64,000 nucleotides of DNA, taken from the NCBI GenBank assembly GCA_030430565.1, contig JAUIKS010000019.1:62001-126000 (forward strand), read 5' to 3'. Shown here piece by piece: positions 58,098 through 64,000 of the stretch (position 1 is the first letter of the stretch; each line of letters opens with the position of its first letter). The DNA is from Polyangia bacterium (GTDB lineage Bacteria > Myxococcota_A > Polyangia > Nannocystales > Nannocystaceae). The translations under genes were made by a program, and so were the position numbers. Under the pieces are notes generated by a model. The model was not told where the DNA came from. It worked only from the letters and a program-made list of their open reading frames with translations, and searched no databases.

Positions 58098-58823
58098 ATG
58101 ATCGGTATCCGCCGCGCCATCGTCCTGCTGCTGCTCAGCCTGTTCTTCTGGCAATACGTCCTCACGGCCCTCATCGGCCCGGATGACTTCTTCGCCATGT
58201 CCGTGGGGATGTCCGCGGTCTACGGCGTCGCCTTCGTCGGCCTCGCCGCCGAGTGGTTCTGGGCGCGATGGTTCGCCACCGGCCTCGGGCAGTTCGGCTC
58301 GTTCTTCCTGCTGATCGTGCTGCAGATCGGCCCCGAGCCGACCATCCTGTTCTTCGGCATCTCGCACCTGCTGGTGTGGCTGCTGCTCGCCGGCGAGGGC
58401 ATGGCGTCCCGCTACGAGCACTCCGAGGCGACCGCCGAGCGCTGGAACTTCCAAGAGGACTCGCTCGCGCTGATGCGTCGCGCCGTTCGCTCGGCCGGCA
58501 TGTCGCTGCCGCTGATCATCCTCTACACCCTCGGCCCCCGCCCGGAGCTGCTGCACATCGCCGTGCTCGCGCTCGCGGTCTTCGGCACCGCCGGCCTCGT
58601 CCGCGGCCGCACCTGGAGCGTGTTCGCGCTCGGCACCGCCGGCGCGCTCGCGCTCGCCGACGGCCTCGGGCTGATCGGCGCGACCGCCCAGGGCTACATG
58701 ATCTTGGACCCGGCCGGCTCGCTGCTGCTCTCGGGCCCGATCTTCCCGATCCTCGCCGGCAGCCTGCTGATCGTCCCCGCCGTGTTCGCGCGCCCGATCA
58801 CCCGCTTCCTGCGTCAGGCGTAG
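58098..58823 (+). CDS. Integral membrane protein of unknown function
   Basis: 241 residues, almost entirely membrane helices (about seven): AIVLLLLSLFFWQYVLTALI, GVAFVGLAAEWFWARWF, FGSFFLLIVLQIG, LHIAVLALAVFGTAGLVRG and others. The short polar loops carry no motif I recognise. GGAGCG lies upstream of the ATG. A strong hairpin after the gene ends the transcript. Confidence 0.75.
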   Translation: MIGIRRAIVLLLLSLFFWQYVLTALIGPDDFFAMSVGMSAVYGVAFVGLAAEWFWARWFATGLGQFGSFFLLIVLQIGPEPTILFFGISHLLVWLLLAGEGMASRYEHSEATAERWNFQEDSLALMRRAVRSAGMSLPLIILYTLGPRPELLHIAVLALAVFGTAGLVRGRTWSVFALGTAGALALADGLGLIGATAQGYMILDPAGSLLLSGPIFPILAGSLLIVPAVFARPITRFLRQA

Positions 58824-58864
58824 CGCGCACGCGACCGACGCGAGCGCAACCGCTCGCGCGCCCT

Positions 58865-58898
58865 CGAGGCGACCGCCGCTGCGGTCGCCTCGATCGCT
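58865..58898 (+). terminator. Strong hairpin terminator
   Basis: CGAGGCGACCGC (58865-58876) pairs perfectly with GCGGTCGCCTCG (58881-58892) around CGCT; a short T-containing stretch follows. It separates the membrane protein gene from the cyclase pair. Confidence 0.7.
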
Positions 58899-58926
58899 TT
58901 CTCAGGTGTCCTTATGATCCTCTTCG

Positions 58927-60240
58927 GTGGCGACCGATGACGCGGCCCTCGACGGCCAGCGGCTCCGCCCGCTGACGCTGTCGTTTTGTGACCCCGCGGT
59001 CGAGCGCGCCTACTGGGTCTATTTCTTCGACAGCAACCGGCGCAACCTCAAGGGCGGGATCCTGCTGACGCTCGCGGTGATGATCGGCCTCGGCCCGATC
59101 GAGCTCGCGCTGATGCCGGGGCGCGTCGGGCCGCTGCTCGCGGTCCGCTACGGCTTCATCGTCCCGGTCACGCTGGTCGCGACGGTCCTGATCTGGATCC
59201 CGCGCCTCGCCCAGCGAGTGACGCGGAGCTACCCCCAGGAGTGGATCTTCATCACCAGCGTGCTGGTGTTCGCGGGCGTCGGGACCATGGGCGTCATCGT
59301 GCTCGAGGGCGGCGGCTTCGAACACCACATGTACGGCGCGTTCGCCTACATGCTCTCGGCGATCTTCATCTACCTGGGGCTGCGGCTGCGCTTCACCTAC
59401 GCGACGCTGCTGGGCTGGGGCACCTACCTGCTCTCGGTCATCATCATCATCCGGCTCGCCGGCGCCGACGCGATCACGATGGCGCTGATGTTCTCGTTCT
59501 GCCTCGTCGCCAACCTGATCGGGATGTTCGGCTGCTACCTCATCGACCGCTTCGCGCGTCAGCACTACCTCGCGCTGCAGCGCCTCGAGGTCGAGCGCGG
59601 CCGCGTCGAGCGGCTGCTGCTCAACATCCTCCCCAAGCCGATCGCGCGACGCCTCAAAGACACCGGTCGGCCGATCGCGGACGGGCACGACGAGGTCAGC
59701 GTGCTGTTCGCCGACATCGTGGGCTTCACGGGGCTCTCGCAGCGCATGGATCCCGCCGCGCTGGTCGCCATGCTCAACAGGCTGTTCTCGGAGTTTGACG
59801 AGATCTGCGAGCGCCACGGCGTCGAGAAGATCAAGACCATCGGCGACGCCTACATGGCGGCCGCCGGGCTCCCCCACCCGCGCCCGGACCACGCCGCCGC
59901 GATCGCGCGCGCGGCCCTCGAGATGCGCGCGCACGTCGAGCGCGTCGCCAAGAGGAGCAGCGACGACGCGCCCGCGCTGCAGCTGCGCATCGGCATCCAC
60001 TCGGGCCCGGTCGTCGCCGGCGTCATCGGCACCAAGAAGTTCATCTACGACCTCTGGGGCGACACCGTGAACACGGCGTCGCGCATGGAGTCCCACGGCG
60101 TCAGCGGGCAGATCCAGGTATCCGAGGCCGCGCGCGCGCGGCTGCAGGATGAGTTCCTGCTGCGCGCGCGCGGGGTCGTCGAGGTCAAGGGCAAGGGGCC
60201 GATGGCGCTGTACTGGCTCGAGGGGGAGCGCGCGTCATGA
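58927..60240 (+). CDS. Membrane-anchored class III adenylate/guanylate cyclase
   Basis: 437 residues, GTG start. Six membrane helices (about residues 40-190) are followed by a coiled linker and a class III cyclase domain. Metal-binding Asp residues are in VSVLFADIVGFTGLSQ and KTIGDAYMAAAG, and the transition-state region is DLWGDTVNTASRMESHG. RIGIHSGPVVAGVIG is intact, so it should be active. The Lys in the KIKTIGDAYM motif points to adenylate rather than guanylate. It overlaps the next cyclase by ATGA. Confidence 0.92.
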   Translation: MATDDAALDGQRLRPLTLSFCDPAVERAYWVYFFDSNRRNLKGGILLTLAVMIGLGPIELALMPGRVGPLLAVRYGFIVPVTLVATVLIWIPRLAQRVTRSYPQEWIFITSVLVFAGVGTMGVIVLEGGGFEHHMYGAFAYMLSAIFIYLGLRLRFTYATLLGWGTYLLSVIIIIRLAGADAITMALMFSFCLVANLIGMFGCYLIDRFARQHYLALQRLEVERGRVERLLLNILPKPIARRLKDTGRPIADGHDEVSVLFADIVGFTGLSQRMDPAALVAMLNRLFSEFDEICERHGVEKIKTIGDAYMAAAGLPHPRPDHAAAIARAALEMRAHVERVAKRSSDDAPALQLRIGIHSGPVVAGVIGTKKFIYDLWGDTVNTASRMESHGVSGQIQVSEAARARLQDEFLLRARGVVEVKGKGPMALYWLEGERAS

Positions 60241-61616
60241 CCGAGTCGCGCGCCGCCACCCTGCAGTTCTCCGACATCGCGCTCAGCGAGCTGTTCGAAG
60301 CGCCGCCGGACGAGCAGCTGCACCCGGTCACGCTCTCCTTCGCCTCGCGCGCGCTCGAGCGCGACTACTGGCGCCACTTCTTCGTCAGCAACGTAGGCTA
60401 CCTGCGGACCAGCTGGGCGCTGCTGCTCACGCTGCACACGGCGTGGATCCCGGTGGAGCTGGTGGTGTTCCCGCAGCACTACGGTCAGTTCTGGGCGATC
60501 CGCTTCACGATCATCTTGCCGGTGCTCCTCGCCTTCGGGCCGCTCCTGTTCTCGCGGGCTGTGATGCGCCGCTACTCCGAGCGCTGGTTTCAAGAGCTCA
60601 TCCTCGTCGCCACCGCGCTCGAGCTCGCGGGCATGGGCGCCATGGGCTTTCTGATCCTCGACCATCTCCAGTCCGACGTGCTGATGTACGGCGGCCTCGT
60701 GTACTTCACGTGCCTGATGGCCGTGCACATGGTCATCCGGATGCGCTTCATCTACGCGACGATGATCGGCGCGCTGATGCTGGTCGCGGCGCTCGCGATG
60801 ATCGTCGCGCGCGACCCGAACAACTCGTTCGCGCTGTACTCGCTGCTGGGCTTCGGCTGCGCCGCCAACCTCGCGGGCGCGCTGGGGAGCTACCTGATCG
60901 AGCTCTACGCGCGCCGCCACTTCGCGACCTCGCGCAGCATCGAGCGCGAGCGCGAGCGCGCCGAGCAGCTGCTGCTGGGGATCCTGCCCGAGAGCATCGC
61001 CGAGCAGCTCAAGGTCGAGCAGCGCTCGATCGCCGAGGGCTTCGAGTCCGTCAGCGTGCTGTTCGCCGACATCGTCGGCTTCACCCAGCTGTCCCAGCAG
61101 ATCAGCCCCGCGGCGCTGGTCGAGCGGCTCAACGCGCTGTTCTCGAGCTTCGACCGCCTCAGCGAGCGCCTCGGCGCCGAGAAGATCAAGACGATCGGCG
61201 ACGCCTATATGGTCGCGGCGGGACTCCCTCGCCCAGACCCGCAGCACGCGCTCACGCTCGCGCGCCTCGCCCTCGCGATGCACGCGACGCTGCGGCGCGT
61301 GGACCCGGCGCTCGAGCTGCGCATCGGCATCCACACCGGGCCGGTGGTCGCCGGCGTCATCGGCCGGCGAAAGTTCATCTACGACCTCTGGGGCGACACG
61401 GTGAACACGGCCGCGCGCATGGAGTCCCACGGCGCGCCGGGCCGGATCCAGATCACCGCCGAGACCCGCGCCGCGCTGCAGGGCGCGCCCGACCTGCGCC
61501 TAGAGCCGCGCGGGATCATCCCGGTCAAGGGCAAGGGCGAGCTCGAGACTTGGTGGCTCGAGGGACAGGCTCAGGAGCCCGCCGGGCTCAGCCAGTCGAA
61601 GGCGCGCGCCACGTAG
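60237..61616 (+). CDS. Membrane-anchored class III adenylate/guanylate cyclase (tandem paralogue)
   Basis: 459 residues; its ATG overlaps the previous stop. Same layout: about six membrane helices, a charged coiled linker (RSIERERERAEQLLLGILPE), then a cyclase domain with VSVLFADIVGFTQLSQ, KIKTIGDAYMVAAG, RIGIHTGPVVAGVIG and DLWGDTVNTAARMESHG. All catalytic residues visible are conserved with the first copy. The membrane halves have diverged more than the catalytic halves, suggesting different inputs or heterodimers. The 3' end overlaps the convergent DUF4336 gene by 46 bp. Confidence 0.92.
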   Translation: MTESRAATLQFSDIALSELFEAPPDEQLHPVTLSFASRALERDYWRHFFVSNVGYLRTSWALLLTLHTAWIPVELVVFPQHYGQFWAIRFTIILPVLLAFGPLLFSRAVMRRYSERWFQELILVATALELAGMGAMGFLILDHLQSDVLMYGGLVYFTCLMAVHMVIRMRFIYATMIGALMLVAALAMIVARDPNNSFALYSLLGFGCAANLAGALGSYLIELYARRHFATSRSIERERERAEQLLLGILPESIAEQLKVEQRSIAEGFESVSVLFADIVGFTQLSQQISPAALVERLNALFSSFDRLSERLGAEKIKTIGDAYMVAAGLPRPDPQHALTLARLALAMHATLRRVDPALELRIGIHTGPVVAGVIGRRKFIYDLWGDTVNTAARMESHGAPGRIQITAETRAALQGAPDLRLEPRGIIPVKGKGELETWWLEGQAQEPAGLSQSKARAT

Positions 61617-62314
61617 TCGTGACCGCCCTCCTCGATGCACAGGCCGTGGCTCAGGATGACGCGCTCGAAGTCCCACTCGAGCACCCGCGCGAGCGAGCGC
61701 CGGGCCGCCTCGAGATCCCGCACGGTCAGGCGCCAGTCCCGGGGCACGCCGCCCTTGGGCGCCAAGATCCCGTTGCGGTGCTTGATCCGCCGCCAGAACC
61801 AATTCTCGCGCGCGGGGTCGTGGTTCTGGATGAGGTCGGTGACGATCAGCGTGCGCGAGGGCTTGTGCACGAACATCAGCTCCTCGAGCACGACGCTGCC
61901 GCGGAAGAGCACCTGGTCGATGACCTCGCGCCAGGCCGCGGGCGCCTCGTCGGTGAGCTCGTGGTCGACGCGGAGCTGAGGGCAGCGCTTGGCGAGCCCC
62001 GGCGCCGCCCAGCTGCGCGCGCTCACGTGGGCCTCGAGCCATGGCCCAACGAACAGGTTGTGGAGCTTGTTCGGCGCGACCACGTGCGCGAGCTCGCCGA
62101 GCGCCGAGATCACGACCTGGCGCGCGCGCGTCGGCGCGACCGGGGAGTGCATCCACAGCCCCCCGCCCGGCAAGCGGACGATCGTCATGCGCGTCTGGAA
62201 GGGGATCGTCAGCAGGCGCACGGGGTCGCCCTCGACGATCCAGATGTCCTCACCGAAGGGGCGCGCGACCGCGTGGATCGCCGCCTCGCTGATGCTCGTC
62301 GCCGCGGGGCTCAT
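61571..62314 (-). CDS. DUF4336 protein (metallo-beta-lactamase-like fold)
   Basis: 247 residues matching DUF4336. FGEDIWIVEGDPVRLLTIPF, the stretch GELAHVVAPNKLHNLFVGPW and LIVTDLIQNHDP lie in the order expected for this family, which is related to metallo-beta-lactamase-fold hydrolases but keeps only part of the metal ligands (for example His in NKLHN and SHGLC). Function unknown. It runs convergent with the cyclase pair and is downstream of nadK on the same strand, 21 bp apart. Confidence 0.8.
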   Translation of the reverse strand: MSPAATSISEAAIHAVARPFGEDIWIVEGDPVRLLTIPFQTRMTIVRLPGGGLWMHSPVAPTRARQVVISALGELAHVVAPNKLHNLFVGPWLEAHVSARSWAAPGLAKRCPQLRVDHELTDEAPAAWREVIDQVLFRGSVVLEELMFVHKPSRTLIVTDLIQNHDPARENWFWRRIKHRNGILAPKGGVPRDWRLTVRDLEAARRSLARVLEWDFERVILSHGLCIEEGGHDYVARAFDWLSPAGS

Positions 62315-62335
62315 CGCGTCCCTTGTAGCGCCGAT

Positions 62336-63235
62336 TTAACGGGGCCCGCTCCAGCCGAGCTTCGTCGCCAGCACCTGGAACACGTTGCTCTCGGGCGAGC
62401 AGAGCTTGAGCGGGAGGTCCGAGGCGGTGATCAGCACCTCGTCGCCGACCACGAGCTCCTCGGTCTGCTGCCCGTCGACCGTCAAGAACGCCTCGCTGAT
62501 GTCGGTCGGCCCGACGTAGGTGATCCGGATGCTGGTGTTCGAGGCGACCACGACCGGCCGGTGCGTCAGGCTGTGCGGACAGATCGGCGCGAGCGTGAAC
62601 ACCTGCGTGCCGGGATCGACGATCGGGCCGCCAGCCGCGAGGTTGTAGGCCGTCGAGCCCATCGGCGTACAGATGATCAGACCGTCGGCGCGGTAGGTCG
62701 CCATGTACTGCCCGCCGATCTCGGTGGCGAACTGCAGGAGCCGCGGGATCGTGCCGTGCTTGACGTAGGCGTCGTTGCAGGCCGTGAAGATCGCGCGGGT
62801 CTCCCCGCCGCGTCGCAGCTCCGCCTGCATACGCAGACGCGGCTCCCACACCAGCTTCCCGGTGGCCGCGTGCTCGAGCCCCTCCTCGAGGCGATCACCG
62901 CCGAACGCGGTCAAGAAGCCGAGGTCGCCGAGGTTGATACCGAGCACGGGGAGCCCGACGTCAACGCCCCAGCGAGCCGCGCGCAGCAGCGTGCCGTCAC
63001 CGCCGAGCGCGACGATGAGCTCGATGCTCGAGTCGAGCGTGCCCTGCTCGATCCCGCGGCACGCCGCGGGCAGCTCCGCCTTGCGCTGCTCGTAGAGCGA
63101 GCGCGGGAGCGCCACTTGGATGCCCCGCTTGACCAGCCACGCCGCCGCGCGGACGACGTGACTCATCGCCCGCCCGTCCTCGCGGGGATAGATCATCACC
63201 GACTGCACTGGAGGAATTGAGTGGCGGGGCAACAT
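62336..63235 (-). CDS. nadK: NAD kinase
   Basis: 299 residues. The phosphate motif GGDGTLLR is at 78-85, INLGDLGFLTAF follows, and the second signature TPMGSTAYNLAAGGPIV is complete. It phosphorylates NAD to NADP using ATP or polyphosphate. The start at 63235 adds a short extension; an internal ATG at 63196 (MIYPRED) is a possible alternative. It is followed by the DUF4336 gene on the same strand. Confidence 0.95.
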   Translation of the reverse strand: MLPRHSIPPVQSVMIYPREDGRAMSHVVRAAAWLVKRGIQVALPRSLYEQRKAELPAACRGIEQGTLDSSIELIVALGGDGTLLRAARWGVDVGLPVLGINLGDLGFLTAFGGDRLEEGLEHAATGKLVWEPRLRMQAELRRGGETRAIFTACNDAYVKHGTIPRLLQFATEIGGQYMATYRADGLIICTPMGSTAYNLAAGGPIVDPGTQVFTLAPICPHSLTHRPVVVASNTSIRITYVGPTDISEAFLTVDGQQTEELVVGDEVLITASDLPLKLCSPESNVFQVLATKLGWSGPR

Positions 63236-63283
63236 GCGTGGGCGACCTCCTGCTTCCTTCTTTAGATGCTCTCGGCGGACGTC

Positions 63284-64000
63284 TCAGCCGTCATCATCGG
63301 GCGCGTACAGATATCCCTGGTGCTGGAACAGGCAGATCTTCCCCCCGCCCTCGTGCTGCGCGCGCTCGAGCGCCGCGTCGACGAGGTCGAGCATGTCCTT
63401 GAGCGACCGCGTGTCGCGGTTCGGATAGAAGGAGATCCCGATGCTGACGGTGAATCCTCGGCGCCCGCCGCCCTCCCGGCTCTGTCGACGCACCTGACGG
63501 GCGATGCGCTCGGCGACGGTCAGCGCGCCCGGGAAGTGAGTATTCGGCAGCAGCAGGATGTAGCCGTTCTCGTTCCACGGGTTCACGAGATCGATCTTCC
63601 GAATGCAGCTCTTGATCACCCCGTGGATGACCTCCGCGCGCAGCGCGAGATCGACCGGGTCCTTGCCCCATGGCGGGCGGTCGAGGTCGACGAGCAGACA
63701 CGCGAGCGGATCGCTGTTTCGCTCGGACTCCTCAAACATGACCGCCATGCGCCGTTTAAAGGCCTCTGGCGACATCGGCGTGTGCGCTCGATCGCCGAGT
63801 TCAAACCCCCCAGAGTCCGGCTTGCGATCTCGCTCCCGACGTCCGCGTCCCCGCGACGGCGCGCTAGCCGCCTGCCCCTCAAACGCCGCCTGGGTGCGCA
63901 CCAGCACCTCAATACGGGCGCGCAGCTCCTCGGGGTCGTAGGGCTTGCCGATGAAGTCATCCGCGCCCGCGCGCAGCCCGTTGACGCGATCCTGCACCGA
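63284..64000 (-). CDS. Response regulator with degenerate GGDEF domain (5' end outside window)
   Basis: The C-terminal 237 or so codons of a minus-strand gene whose start is beyond 64000. The visible N-terminal part RVNGLRAGADDFIGKPYDPE, then ELRARIEVLVR, is the end of a CheY-like receiver with the conserved Lys-Pro. The second domain keeps the GGDEF fold (LACLLVDLDRPPWGKDPVDL, FTVSIGISFYP, LDLVDAALERAQHEGG) but the active-site GGDEF reads NENGY, so it should not make c-di-GMP. It might act as a receptor or a protein-interaction module. The nadK gene follows. Confidence 0.88.
   Translation of the reverse strand, partial: SVQDRVNGLRAGADDFIGKPYDPEELRARIEVLVRTQAAFEGQAASAPSRGRGRRERDRKPDSGGFELGDRAHTPMSPEAFKRRMAVMFEESERNSDPLACLLVDLDRPPWGKDPVDLALRAEVIHGVIKSCIRKIDLVNPWNENGYILLLPNTHFPGALTVAERIARQVRRQSREGGGRRGFTVSIGISFYPNRDTRSLKDMLDLVDAALERAQHEGGGKICLFQHQGYLYAPDDDG

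Noticed and set aside
60149..63220. 1023-codon open frame on the plus strand
   Set aside because: It crosses the second cyclase, DUF4336 and nadK genes, each with clear family motifs in other frames; its own translation is low-complexity.

Overview
The window is very GC-rich and reads like a chromosome segment of a myxobacterium, most likely in or near the Nannocystaceae. The signs are: many lipoproteins with Ser/Thr/Asp-rich linkers, Cys-rich CGDG/ECDDGN repeats (DUF4215), two proteins ending in a MYXO-CTERM-like tail (CGC, hydrophobic helix, Arg cluster), an MglA-type GTPase with a roadblock partner, a sigma factor beside a Ser/Thr kinase with TPRs, and a TGA codon placed as selenocysteine in two genes. 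The genus is an inference.

Layout. 0.2-14.5 kb: an ADYC-domain lipoprotein, a sigma factor and a Ser/Thr kinase form a translationally coupled operon, but the kinase is split. Its N-terminus ends at about 2118 and the rest resumes, in frame, at 11896. The two halves share the 15-bp direct repeat GTGTACAGCGCCTAC, and a third copy of its 13-bp core lies at 8260. The 9.8 kb between carries a membrane protein, two paralogous DUF4215/DUF1554 lipoproteins, an XRE cassette with a palindromic operator, an AT-richer pair (unknown protein plus CHAT protease), an MsrA whose catalytic Cys codon is TGA, a frameshifted gene, an Hcp-like protein and a PAS-STAS regulator. No recombinase is visible in it.

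14.6-30.4 kb: an apparently inactive trypsin-fold protein, a lipoprotein, a DUF3095 protein, a 2687-residue lipoprotein ending in a transglutaminase domain, an orphan N6-adenine methyltransferase, and an SDR gene upstream of a thioredoxin-like lipoprotein with a UxxC active site. 30.4-37.4 kb: a metalloprotease, cystathionine beta-synthase, hisC, a TetR regulator with three near-identical operators, and an MglA-like/roadblock pair. 37.4-52 kb: MATE transporter, outer-membrane-like proteins, lipoproteins, TonB-like protein, dihaem cytochrome, ECF42-type sigma with its DGPF partner, a TetR with a histone-H1-like tail between two paralogous hydrolases, and an acyl-CoA ligase/SDR operon. 52.3 kb: a class-II tRNA-like gene with a 75-nt variable region. 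52.6-64 kb: KAS III-like enzyme, MscS channel, VWA lipoprotein, SDR, membrane protein, two overlapping class III cyclases, DUF4336 protein, NAD kinase and the end of a response regulator with a degenerate GGDEF domain.

Most promising signals: the split kinase with its direct repeats, the two Sec genes with matching SECIS-like hairpins (both with a GUU apical loop), the unknown+CHAT module, the expanded tRNA and the histone-tailed TetR.
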